From assembly GCA_020744425.1 (NCBI GenBank), contig JAGMUV010000029.1:372001-436000 (forward strand): 64,000 bases of DNA, read 5' to 3'. Below, piece by piece: positions 45,170-54,871 of the stretch (within the stretch, counting starts at the first letter, position 1; every line of letters starts with the position of its first letter). The translations under genes were made by a program, and so were the position numbers. Origin of the DNA: Dactylonectria macrodidyma. Its lineage: Eukaryota > Ascomycota > Sordariomycetes > Hypocreales > Nectriaceae. The notes beneath the pieces are model-generated. The model searched no databases. It was not told where the DNA came from and saw only the letters and a list, made by a program, of their open reading frames with translations.

Positions 45170-45552
45170 GACGTTCGGCGTGATCTATGACAATGCAGCA
45201 GCGCCTTTGGTTAGCTGGAGTCTTCTAGTGTTGCTAGAATATCTCTTGTTCTTTCTTGCCAGAGTGCTATAGTACAGTCACGGTCTCCTCATCACCTATT
45301 CCCAAGCGGCCTACCAACACACAATAGCCCCCGGGAACTCCGTTATGCCGATCTGTCACGCGCATCTACGGCAGCAGGCATGATATGTGACCGAGTGGCC
45401 CTGCCGGGAACCTCCCTGCTGATAAAGTGATAGGTCACTTGCTATTGCTCTCGTCAGCGTAAGGGTCCCACTTTGTTAAAAACTTTATAGGAAGTTCACA
45501 ATTTCTTCAAAACAATCTGTGTGCGAACCTGCGCTCGCTTTCTGAACTCATT
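45170..45552. other. Helitron promoter/leader region
   Basis: Lies between the MYND gene stop and the transposase ATG. No coding sequence. It should contain the promoter of the Helitron gene; no specific site is asserted. Confidence 0.4.
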
Positions 45553-46308
45553 TTACTTCATCTCGACTTCCAGCTCTTCCATTCCAGCTGCTCCCATCAA
45601 TAAACGTCTCACGACCTCCTCTCGACTAATCTCCCTAAACCGCGGCGGCTCGCCAGGTCCCGCGACATTAAAGACGGCGCTGTATGTCACTTTAGTGTCG
45701 GAGTCAGCGTCCGCCTCGTCCAGGGGGGGCCTTGCATCGAATGTCGACGTCGGCCACGGCGTACACTCTGCCTTATGGTTTGGCCAGTCCTCCTCTTGGT
45801 GCTCTTGCCCACAATACCCCGCGACGTGACAGACCCCGCATTCCCTCAGCCCCTCCCTTTTCTTGCATACTCTACACGACATAAGCTCTGCGAAGAGTCC
45901 TGGGTCCGGGCCACGAAGGCCGCTACCTGGCGAGCGGTTTCGCGAAATGACTTGCAGCATGCTCTGGCGTGTCCGCGTCCGACATTTCAGGTTCCCGCAG
46001 AACAGGTCCACGATCGCCACAACGTGAGGTTTCGGAGCATCAAGGAACGGCATCGGTGGTAGGTATTCGGTGGCCGTTGCTGGTAACCCACACGCGCACG
46101 AGGCCGGACTGGCACGCCGGAGGCATGTCGCCCCGCTATGCTCCATAATAGTATTCATCGCCGCATTCCACAACGGTTTGTTCTCGGTTTTCTCCTTGTC
46201 TGAATGGTCTCCTGCCCTGACGATACGAAGAGGGATATCGTAGGACTCATCGAACTTGACGCCTACACGATAACAGAGGAAATCGAACCGAACGGGTGTT
46301 GTTGTCAT
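45553..46308 (-). CDS. MYND zinc-finger protein, 251 aa
   Basis: Single exon, ATG at 46306-46308 (an upstream GTG is less likely). The MYND finger is at about residues 150-187: CRVCKKREGLRECGVC, then GYCGQEHQEEDW and HKAEC, giving the C-x2-C...C-x2-C...C...H/C ligand pattern. MYND fingers bind proline-rich partners and occur in fungal regulators and SET-domain proteins; no SET domain is present. The N-terminal half has a second Cys cluster (CLRRASPASCACG, FCGNLKC). The gene lies upstream of the Helitron transposase on the same strand, inside the interval bounded by 52-bp repeats, so it may be captured cargo or the gene the element landed next to. The frame is intact. Confidence 0.75.
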   Translation of the reverse strand: MTTTPVRFDFLCYRVGVKFDESYDIPLRIVRAGDHSDKEKTENKPLWNAAMNTIMEHSGATCLRRASPASCACGLPATATEYLPPMPFLDAPKPHVVAIVDLFCGNLKCRTRTRQSMLQVISRNRSPGSGLRGPDPGLFAELMSCRVCKKREGLRECGVCHVAGYCGQEHQEEDWPNHKAECTPWPTSTFDARPPLDEADADSDTKVTYSAVFNVAGPGEPPRFREISREEVVRRLLMGAAGMEELEVEMK

Positions 46309-46796
46309 TTTGACGTTATAACTGTTCACAATCGGAGGTAGAATGTGAAAACACGTCTTGTGCTAAGATGACGTAGTGAGAAGTATTTGAGGAGACGAGG
46401 CGACGTCTCCCCCCATGATCCCTGCCTAAGGATCAGGTGATGAGAGTTAGCTTTGGTTGTGTTGCATTTTAGGCTTTCGCCCGAGCCTCTACATTGGAGG
46501 TCCGTGCTAAGGATTGTGATTGATCATAATGATGTGCTCAGGACTGGGTAGACATATCTTGCATATAGGTAAAATTGCTGTGACCTTATTAGTGGATCGC
46601 ACGGACGAGAGCAAGTTGTAGACGCATGGCCATTCTCTCTGAGCACATGACCCTCTCTGCCTGTAGGCGTCCTGATATAGAGCACTCCTTTTCCTATTCC
46701 TAACGGGAGGCCTTCCTAGCAAGCCGGCGTGGCGGCTGCTCCCCAGTTTCTAAGAGCAAATCGGGGGTAGAGATCTGAGGATGGTGATTGGCCCAA

Positions 46797-46817
46797 AAAG
46801 AGAAGTGCGGCGCACTT
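46797..46817. repeat. perfect palindrome AAGTGCGGCGCACTT with shared flank
   Basis: AAAGAGAAGTGCGGCGCACTT: the last 15 bases are a perfect inverted repeat (6-bp arms, 3-bp loop). The first 17 bases also occur at 38631-38647, on the other side of the Helitron interval. A GC-rich short hairpin is a typical Helitron 3' feature, though here it lies on the opposite side to that expected for the minus-strand gene. Confidence 0.6.
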
Positions 46818-46869
46818 CCATCGCGCATTACTGAGTAGGGCGTGCACGGGCCAGATTGTGCGTATTACG

Positions 46870-49328
46870 TCGTAATGTCAGTCGATGCGTTTAGTCTCTG
46901 CAAAGTCCTAATCAATATATGCCATCATCTCTTCTTTAGTCCAGTCTCTAATAGGTCTGGATGACTGATAACGCTGGCCCATCTGCTTGTAGTCTAGGCA
47001 CTAAGTATATAGCTCTCTATCATATTGCTGTGGTAGTCCGATCGCCTTTCGATATAGCTGGTTTGTCTTGATGCTTCTAACGGGCTGCTTTTCGTATTAA
47101 GCACTCCTTGCCACGACATATCGTTAATATATTGACTTAGGGGTATAATAGGGTAAGTCTTGTGCTGGCGGCTCCGGTGATGGCGTGGGGGGTTCTGGTA
47201 GACTCTGCACTACTATAGTATCTTGAGTCTGACTGACTAAAATCTCATTGGCCTGGCCGCCCAAAGGCTCTGATGACTCGTTGACTAAGTCTTCTTGTCT
47301 TTGATTGAATAAGGCATCTTCAGCTTCTTGAGACCAACCGGCCAGTGCTAGAGGTATGGGCGATGGCCTAGCTAAATGTGGCTTGGAAGATTCCAGCAGT
47401 GCCTCTTGCTGCTAAAGAGGGCATGCTTTCGATCGCCTTGAATGACCAATCGCATGACACCTCGAGCATTTCGGTGCCCTGGGCTCGAATCGTTCAAATG
47501 CACTTGGCTCCCGTTGGGTGCTTGACTGCGCAATTGTTGATCTGTTCTGAATGCCTGACTCAACTCTACTTGGCTCAAGAATTGGTCGCGGCTGTGCTCC
47601 GTTGCGGATGAGATGCCACTGTTGGTGGAAGTCATCTATCTGAAGGCCTTGATGTTGGTCTTGCAATGACTTAATCTTGTGAACACAAGGCAGACCATAT
47701 GACCGGGTGAAGGTCCCCGTACAGGCTGAGGAGACAGGCGTATCGGTCTTCTCCAATAGCCTCCGCTGTTCTTCGACCTTCTTCATTGCTTCATAGGAAA
47801 TCCAGCCGTGCAGAGCACTAAACAGGGCACTGTCTAAGTGCTCCGTCGGCTTTCGGGTATGCTGTCTGGCTTGCGTTGACTGCAGTTCTGATAATTGGTT
47901 TTCAACTGCGTGCTTAATAGTTCTCCAGACATCAAAGAGATCAAACTTGTTCGTCTTCAGATATGACTTCAATAGCGCATGAATGCCTTCAACGCGCGAA
48001 GTGGCCGTATTACCGAAATGCATATGCTGATCTACCCAGGCTCTGACGAGCTTCTCTTTGTATGGCTCAAGCCAGGTCTTCTTGATGTATGAAACTTCTT
48101 CAATATGATTTGGAAGATACTTCTTCTCAAATTCTGCCACACGTTCATTAAAAACGGCTTTAGTGGGCGATTGTATAATAGAATGCCAAGAATTGTAGAA
48201 GTCTGCCCAGCCATCCGGTTTGGATCCTTTTTTCGCCGATACCTTTGCCGCAATGCCAGCAGCTAAATGCTCTTGTAACGTAAAGATTGGAAGGCAGTGG
48301 GCTAGAACCGCTTTATTTGCATGCTAAAGGCAAAGCAATGGTTCTGCTGATGGAAAGACTATTGTGACTGCATTTATACAGGCAAGGCAACGATCCGTTA
48401 AGACCACAGATGGGAGCTTGGCATTGCAGGCTTTATAAAGAGATTGAAGTCGCTCTAAGGCCCAGATGTAATCTTCCTCTTGCTCGCCACTGAGAAATGC
48501 AAATGCGATACAAAAGGACCGCTGATAAGCATCAACCCTAACCATGTCAAGAAGTGGCATCCGATATTTATTGGTCTTGTATGTGCAATTAAGTAGCAAT
48601 AGGTCGGAATAAGCTTGAAGATATTGAATAGAACCAGGATGGGCAAATAAGATTGCCGTGACCCGCTGATTCTCATCAATTCGCACACGGCTCCAGAACC
48701 CTTCACGGTCCAATTGGTTGATTAGAGCATGAATAGAGCTTTGACCCTCATGCATATCATCCTTCAGCTCGGCAATCCGATTGTAGATATCCTTTCTAGT
48801 TGCTAAGGAATCTGGATCTTGCTGGCGTAAGAATGTTTGGATATCTCTAGGCGAGATACCAGCAGACACAAGTTCTGATAGTGTTGCTTTGCTGGAGGCA
48901 TCCAATTGGCGATGCACTGGATGAGCTGATGGATGGTGACTTGGAGGATGATTATGCTTTGAGAATTGTTCATCTGGCCGGTGGTGTAAAGACCATGTGG
49001 TTTTATCGAGTGATTCCTTAGCTAAGATTGAGAACAAGCAGCCAGTGCCTCGTGTTGTTGTCTTGCGCTTGGTTCCCTTTTCAACGGAAGCCTTGGGCCT
49101 CCAAGATTTATCGCATGCATAAGTAACGATTTTGCGGCCGCTAGTCTTTGTGGTTGACTTTCGTGTAATAAACGCGTAGCCTCGTGTGACAGCCCAGGCG
49201 TTAATTGCTGTAACCAACTCATCGCGAGATTGGTATTCAGCTTCTGGAGGAAGACAATCGTCGGGAAAAGAAACAGCTTCAATAAGAGTTGGAGGAGAAG
49301 TCATGAACAGCGACTGCGAGGTAGTCAT
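46870..49328 (-). pseudogene. Hop-like MULE transposase, RIP-type inactivated
   Basis: ATG at 49326-49328. Residues about 30-110 form a FAR1/WRKY-GCM1-type DNA-binding domain (YACDKSW..., GCLFSI). The MULE catalytic domain follows: LLLLNCTYKTNKYRMPLLDM, in which the conserved first catalytic Asp is Asn, and VVLTDRCLACINA with the second Asp. A TAG at 48324-48326 falls where CLWHANKAVL is expected; the frame then continues unbroken through a SWIM finger (CTGTFTRSYGLPCVHKI) and a small knuckle (CSRCHAIGHSRRSKAC). After TAG at 47412 the same frame reads on as a tail (GWSQEAEDALFNQR, DWTKEEMMAYID) with several more stops to about 46870. Mutator-like elements cut and paste with 9-11 bp duplications. 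The TIRs were not located. Confidence 0.85.
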
Positions 49329-49462
49329 AATGCCTGATCACATTAAGAAAAAAGGGAATAATTCATGAACTGCTACTCAAAAAGAGAGGTAAGCAGAGTT
49401 GAACGCGCTGAACGCGTTGACAGCTCTGACCAATGAATGATGTTTTGACCCACAAAAACGCT
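49329..49462. other. 5' flank of the MULE
   Basis: Contains GAACGCGCTGAACGCGTTGAC, a short direct repeat of GAACGCG. It may be part of the MULE terminal region; no matching inverted end was found. Confidence 0.3.
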
Positions 49463-49507
49463 ATCGCAGCGCCCGGGCGCCGATTCTATTGCGGCGCCTG
49501 GGCGCCG
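49463..49507. repeat. GC-rich palindromic tandem repeat, 2 copies
   Basis: ATCGCAGCGCCCGGGCGCCG (49463-49482) and ATTGCGGCGCCTGGGCGCCG (49488-49507), a 25-bp period. Each contains a near-perfect GGCGCC(C/T)GGGCGCC palindrome. Confidence 0.75.
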
Positions 49508-49580
49508 TTCCAGTGGGAGCCGCTTGAGGGCGGCAGCTTAGGTTGACACACATTTTCCGGGCTGACACAGGGTTTCCGGA

Positions 49581-49634
49581 CCAACCTCGGGACGAGGTTG
49601 GTAGGCGGTCTCGCCCCACAATGCCAACGGGTAG
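49581..49634. repeat. half copy of the 62-kb hairpin element
   Basis: CGGGACGAGGTTGGTAGGCG followed by CCCCACAATGCCAACGGGTAG matches the loop and right arm of the hairpin at 62322-62403 with few mismatches. The left arm is absent here; instead CCAACCTCGGGACGAGGTTGG forms a short hairpin. Confidence 0.75.
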
Positions 49635-49737
49635 GTGGCGCCGGATGGTAGAGGTCGGAGTTCATATCTCCTTCCAAGGCTTCCAGCTGCAATATCCCGC
49701 CCCCTCTGAACCGGCATTATCGGAGCTTCGGCGCCGA

Positions 49738-49800
49738 TGGAATGGCATCAGCACCGCTTGGTATGGCATCAGCACCGCTTGGTATGGCATCAGCTCTGCT
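49738..49800. repeat. 21-bp minisatellite, 3 copies
   Basis: TGGAATGGCATCAGCACCGCT, TGGTATGGCATCAGCACCGCT and TGGTATGGCATCAGCTCTGCT follow each other without gaps. Confidence 0.9.
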
Positions 49801-50780
49801 ACATTGAAAACAGTGCGCTATCATACCAATACTGTAGCCCCATAAAAACGCCGAACGCCTACGTGCGAAATAGCTCCAGTCATTTTCGTACATGCTTTTG
49901 TCACCCATGTGGTAATGTGCGACCGTAGGGGTGGTACAGAAATGCTGCCTTAGCCGCAGCAAAGGGATTGGATTGATTGTAGCCGGTCTAGATCTTGACG
50001 GCCCGTCCGCGTGAGGCCAATGTGAGACACTGGCCATCAGGTGAGACGGTCACACCAAACTCAATCGCCATGAGCCTCGAAGGTCTGGGATCCTCGTCAC
50101 AAGGACTAACAGGAACCGCGTTAGCTTTAGCTCCTTAAGTTAGTGCCCGCCTCGATGAAACCTGAGGGCGTCCAGGTCGGTGTTCACGAGGGGAGGGCGC
50201 ATTACGCGTCGTTCATCGATTAATTAATCACTCGCTTCAACACACCCTTGTGAGGCCCGAAGACTTCCATTTTCGACATTGGGGAATGTCGCTGGAGAAA
50301 GTCGAGCGACTTAAGGTATTGGCGGTGTAAACCGACGGGATGGATGAAAGGAATCAACTGTAGAACGAGTTGTAAGTTGTAGGGGGAGTGCATTGTAGCC
50401 TTCCACTAGTTTACTTACTATTCCTGCCTGTTAATGAGGATGGAGGTGTATGTTTTAGGGTTTAACTGTGATCCGGTGCCCAACTCAGAGTGGGACACGA
50501 GATACCAGTTCCAGATCAGGAACTCGCTCATTGCAGCCATTTTGACTGGACTTTCCCGTAGTGACCATCCGAAGGCACGGGCCTAGAATTTTAATAGCTT
50601 AAACTTATGTCGAGACCTGCATGATGGGGCCCTCATGGCTTCGTTAGGTCCTGGGACTATAAGCATCTCAAGAGAGACGCCCCCTGCAAGTTATCTCCCT
50701 TGTTCCAGTTGACTCATTGACAATCATAAAACACACACTCGCTCATCTTAACAACCATACCAAAGGTTTAACAATTCATC
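49801..50780. other. spacer and promoter region of the secreted-protein gene
   Basis: No gene recognised. CTATAAG at about 50657 is a possible TATA element roughly 120 bp upstream of the ATG, followed by a CA-rich leader (CACACACTCGCTCATC) typical of fungal 5' untranslated regions. Confidence 0.4.
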
Positions 50781-51592
50781 ATGAAGTTATCTCTCATTCT
50801 CCCCGTCCTGGCGTGCACCCTCTCGGCCATGGCCTCCAACATCCGCCGCAAGCACTCTAACGACGCCGACAACGGCACTGAGGACTTCTCCGGCCACGGG
50901 GAAACTTCCCACCTACCTAAGTACGGATACAACAAGCATTACAATAAAGACATCAAGGACAAGTCGTATCAAGGCAACGCTGCGAAGTGCGTCCCTCACA
51001 GCAAGCTTGAGGTCCTCCTCGATCAGTACATCTCGACCTTCTCAGGTATCGAAGACGGCGGCAGGACGGCCAGGAAGACCTTTGATGAGGACCTCAAAAT
51101 CTACTCCCAGACTCGATGGTGGATAACCACTGCCGTGAGCGGTGACCTTGAGCAGAATATCGAGAAGTGGGCCAAGGTATGTTGCCTATTTTCTCAAGCT
51201 CTATGTCAAGTCCGAGGACATGTTCTAATACTTCCTCACAGGCCGATAGTTTCCCCCCGATCTTTGACAATCGCTCCCAGTTCATCAAGGCTCTCATCCG
51301 CAGGAATAATCCTGACCAATGGAAGAAGGGACCCGTCACCTACGGTTGCAACACCTTCACCTTCTACTGGATGGGAGATTTCTCAATCCCCGAGTACCCA
51401 ACCGTAGGCCGCACCTATGGCATCCACATGGTGTTAGTAAATCCCGAGACCAGCAGGGTCAACAGGGTGTACGCGGAGTATAATTCGCTGAACCATATGT
51501 ATAACCTCGGCGCTCACATCACTTGGGCTAAGGATCCCGTGTGCTGCGATTGCCCTGCCTTTGTTACTAGCTGCAAGTGTCCTACTAAGTAG
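50781..51592 (+). CDS. small secreted protein, 248 aa (possible NTF2-like fold)
   Basis: Exon 1 (50781-51176) and exon 2 (51242-51592) join over a 65-nt intron (GTATGT..CTAATA..CTCACAG, phase 0). Residues 1-18 are a classic signal peptide (MKLSLILPVLACTLSAMA). The mature protein begins with a hydrophilic, His/Asp-rich stretch, then a domain with KLEVLLDQYISTFSGIED and RWWITTAVSGDL, and in exon 2 NRSQFIKALIR, YGCNTFTFYWMGDF and GIHMVLVNPET. The helix-then-sheet layout suggests an NTF2/SnoaL-like cone fold, which is inference. The last 30 residues are Cys-rich (CCDCPAF, CKCPTK). Secretion, size and terminal cysteines are compatible with an effector or cell-wall protein. The gene appears intact. 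Confidence 0.78.
51177..51241 (+). other. intron of the secreted-protein gene
   Basis: GTATGT donor and CACAG acceptor, 65 nt, phase 0. Confidence 0.85.
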
Positions 51593-51969
51593 GAGCTGGC
51601 ATTATGAAGCCGGGGGTTATCCTGCCATATATGGATTTGATAGCTAGCTTTTCCGATTTTCAAACCTCTACACTCAATTTGGTGTGACCAGAAACGATTG
51701 AGCGCCTGCCGCTATCGATCTACATACCAGGGCTCCTAATAGTGCAGACCGTTTAGACTAAAATATGCTGACACCCTCACCGGCGGTGGGGAGGGTGTAA
51801 TACAGTCCGAAGGATGTATCTCTATGCGTGACATTTTTTCGCATTCTCTGTGTACTATAGCGACGTCATCAAGAAAAAACAGGTTGGAATAGTGGCCGGT
51901 CAAGTTGCTGTTGCTTGCGCCGGTCCTGGTCCCGGACTTTCATCAAAACACCTGCTAATCTGTTAGGAC
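51593..51969. other. spacer, likely 3' untranslated region then intergenic
   Basis: Contains ACACCCTCACCGGCGGTGGGGAGGGTGT (about 51770-51800), a short GC-rich inverted repeat able to form a hairpin. No gene recognised. Confidence 0.4.
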
Positions 51970-52935
51970 TTATAGAGCCTCAAGCGTGAATAACATTATA
52001 GAAATACACTTGCCATCAGGTAGCTTCTCATAGTGGAGAGATGCCCGTTCAAATGGGGCATCGATCATTAACCCGTCTAACATCTTGACCCTGGAGACTG
52101 CAACGTAGCTAAGCCCTGTCTGGAAGTCCCGTTCAGACAGATCCGTCACCATCTTGTCCACTGTGATGCTCTGTAACTTATGAACCGTAATGGCATATGA
52201 TGCCATAAGTGGGAACTGCTTCCGTGTACACGCGGATGTCCCAAGAAAGAAGTTTCGCTTCACTGGGAGTATGGGCACTACCTCGCGTCCATCTTCCGTG
52301 GTTAGATATGATGGCCCGGTATACTTATCCATCACCATCATAATGACAGATGGCGGGTCACGATGCGTATCAGCGCCAGGGGCCCAACCGATGTCATATA
52401 CTGTCCCTTGGGCCCCATTACATAGGCCTGTTGGCTGCCAGATGTTCTGGGTTAGCATGAGACGAGCACCAATACATACCGGAAACTGGCCAGCCAGGTT
52501 GCCAGCTTGTTCAGATGTTGCCTTCTCAGCACCGTTACCAATGTTCTTCGCCATGACTTGGATTGCTGGGTGCTTCAGACGGACGAGGTGCTCGTAGTTG
52601 TACTCGTTAACACGAGCTTTCTTGCTATAGATACGGAGAGCAGCATCAAACGTATCTACCTCGCGCTGGCTCAGAAGTTTCCATGATTCGATGGATAGCT
52701 TTAGACCACGTAATTCTTCAAGCGCAAGACGAAAGCCAGCCTGGTCGTCGCCCTGTTGCCGCTGGACCTTCTTCAAGAAGACAGTGTGGTTGAACGCCCT
52801 ATATGCCGTCTGGCCAGAGACTTCATGCAGGTCTTGGAGTGGCCCATCAAAGTAGAGAGGCTTGTTCGCAATCGGCGGGAGCTGGAAGAAGTCACCAACG
52901 AGGATGATGCTTATCATGGGGGGTCGGCTTGGACC
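51970..52935 (-). pseudogene. PIF1-like helicase, N-terminally truncated
   Basis: The minus-strand frame begins at helicase motif III (ISIILVGDFFQLPPI) and continues to motif V (YAITVHKLQSITVDKMVTDL) and motif VI (TGLSYVAVSRVKMLDGLMI), ending at 51970. Walker A and B regions are missing: the frame runs directly into the inverted repeat of the mariner-type element at 52938-53283, which supplies its first 14 or so residues (KVFKYFLPPTVG). PIF1-family enzymes unwind DNA 5' to 3'. This one resembles the standalone fungal PIF1-like proteins often amplified near transposons, not the Helitron helicase at 39-41 kb. It cannot hydrolyse ATP. Confidence 0.8.
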
Positions 52936-52937
52936 TA

Positions 52938-53283
52938 CAGTGGGGGGCAAGAAGTATTTGAACACCTTCACGTACCGGCCAGGCCCCGCTAGCCTGATCC
53001 GGACTTGTTATGAGGCCGCTTTAACTTTGCAAATAGGTGTAACAGATTGTGCTGAGAGGGACTTCGCGATGGATATGATGAATTTGACGAAATGAATATC
53101 CTAGGGCTCGTAGCTCGCAAAGGCGAGCCCGAAGCTGCGGCGATAGCTCCTTTCCTCGAGGCATGATGTGATGTTGAAAGGTGGAAAATGCATTGTCAAG
53201 GCAGCAATGTAATCGCGGCCTAATAGGGCTAGCCAGGCCCGGCCGGTACGTGGAGGTGTTCAAATACTTCTTGCCCCCCACTG
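52938..53283. mobile_element. 346-bp Tc1/mariner-derived MITE
   Basis: Flanked by TA at 52936-52937 and 53284-53285. The ends are inverted repeats beginning CAGTGGGGGGCAAGAAGTAT, extending about 55 bp with few mismatches to ACGTACCGGCC. The interior keeps the first 47 codons of a Tc1-like transposase, so this is a deletion derivative of an autonomous element. Confidence 0.85.
53021..53164 (-). pseudogene. Tc1/mariner transposase N-terminal fragment
   Basis: MPRGKELSPQLRARLCELRA followed by GYSFRQIHHIH and PLSTI: the first paired-type helix-turn-helix of Tc1-like transposases, which binds the terminal repeat. It stops after 47 codons; no DDE domain is present. Confidence 0.75.
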
Positions 53284-53285
53284 TA

Positions 53286-53949
53286 GGTCCATCGGCTCGA
53301 AGTTGAAGCCGCGGTCCGGAGCCGGCTTTTCTATTGGCCGGCAGGTGTTATCGGCAGGTTGCTCGCGGTGGCTCCTATCAATACGAATGAAGCTATCATC
53401 ATCATATATGTTGACTGCCTGGCTAGAGGGCAGTTGAGATTCCATGAGAATGCAGAAAATAAGTTACATGTAAAATTGGCTGTTGTTGATTTTGAACGCG
53501 CTTGAGGTCACCCTTACGTACCCTGGCTGTTGCAGGGGTCGTGTGGGGTGGGTTGAAGGGTTGAAGGGGTGGATAAAATCAGCACACACGAAGCCTCAAA
53601 TTGTGAGGAAACAAGGCTCTTTGTTACTATTCATCATGTGCGCTCATTGGTCCGTTTCTATCAGCTCGTGATAGAGGTGGTTTTCGGGTTTGCAACAGTG
53701 ACCCCTATGCTGTCGTACTGGAGAGTAACTTCACCTACTTCGCCATGGGGAGCGAGAGCAGGAGATTGAGCATGAGCGGCGGCACGACCATACTCAACAG
53801 CGACACTGTAGCGCGCAGCTCCTGTGCTGCACGCTGAGCAGCAGAGCGCCAGCCATCGCCGGGATCTTGAATTGTATCGTCAATCTGCCGATTTAGTTCC
53901 TCTGCGTCGAGCAGAGAGCATCCCTTGACCAGCCCATCCTGTCGCCATC
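53286..53949. other. unassigned spacer
   Basis: A short minus-strand frame (53445 to the MITE edge, MESQLPSSQAVNIYDDDSF) may be an exon fragment of a gene cut by the MITE; it is not recognisable. The rest has no features. Confidence 0.35.
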
Positions 53950-54377
53950 ATGTCCGCGCCTGGACCCGACACCCGCCCAGCGCCGCCCCGAAGCCGCGAC
54001 TGAATATCAACGTCAGTCGATCCTCATCCTTCGTCGCTGATGCCAAAGAAACGCTCTCCGCGACTGCTGCCGCCTCCGCTACGCCAACCGAGGGCCCTCG
54101 CAAAGTCAAGCTCAAGATCACCCAGTCCCAACCTTCCACGCCCGCCGAGCGGCCGCCCGCCAAGACCAGGGCAGGCAGGCAAACGAAGCCGACTCAGAAA
54201 CTCGTCGAGAGCAAGAAGCGCCCGCACGATGATGATGACGACGAGACGCTCGCCGCGCCGGCGCACCCCACCACCAAGGTCAAGCTCAAGGCCTCCTTAG
54301 CGAAAGCTTTGCTGCGGAAGGAGGAGGTCCAAGCCCTAGTCTTCAGCGTTCCAGTCGCCTCGGATTTTCTCCTGTGA
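53950..54377 (+). pseudogene. fragment of a Lys/Pro-rich nuclear protein
   Basis: ATG 53950 opens a 17-codon frame (MSAPGPDTRPAPP), and the protein-like sequence continues in another frame as KPRLNINVSRSSSF, KVKLKIT, LVESKKRPHDDDDDE and KVKLKASLAK, stopping at 54375-54377. The repeated KVKLKxx and SKKRPHDDDDDE motifs resemble the disordered N-terminus of a chromatin or transcription factor subunit. The downstream domain is absent, so this is a truncated, frameshifted copy. Confidence 0.45.
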
Positions 54378-54871
54378 GGGTTTTCCCCAAGGGTGCACGG
54401 CTTTGGTCGCAGCTACTGGCGACTTCGGAAGGCATGGCCTTCGGCCTTAGAGTGGGAAGGGCTATCAGGTCTATCTGTGCAAGAGAACTTTGGACTGGAG
54501 GGGAAGGTTACCCGCTGACGGGACGCCCTTGGACTACAACGCGCCCGGAGCCCACGCCATGCTGAATAGTGGAGAATGGGACCTGTCACTTTACCAGGCT
54601 TTATAGCCGCCCGGACGGAAAATACACGGGCATACAAAAAAGCTAAGAGGATATGTGAACCGAGTCCCAACACCCAAAAATGATGGAAAAAAATAGAAAC
54701 CCAAATTGGTCCGCGAATGTGCTGTAGGATGCACTGTCATGGTATCATGTTATTATGTACACAAGGAAACAAAGTGGCATGACCGAGCTGCTGGCCGACC
54801 TTACTTGATTTACCAAGATGTCATGCCTATGACTCGTTGGAGGTTGGCCACCACGCCGCCGTGCCGCCAGG
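54378..54871. other. unassigned spacer
   Basis: No gene, repeat or RNA recognised. It includes the 3' flank of the Whi5-like gene. Confidence 0.4.

Larger units (their letters stand above)
38841..46748 (-). mobile_element. Helitron interval bounded by 52-bp direct repeats
   Basis: The same 52 bp (TTCCTAACGGGAGGCCTTCC...GCTGCTCCCCAGTT) occurs at 38841-38892 and 46697-46748 in the same orientation. Between them lie the complete Rep-helicase coding region (45169-39028) and a MYND-finger gene (46308-45553). Outside the repeats, AAAGAGAAGTGCGGCGC is also shared (38631 and 46797). Canonical 5'-TC and CTRR-3' ends were not fixed, so these are proposed rather than proven element boundaries. Confidence 0.65.
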
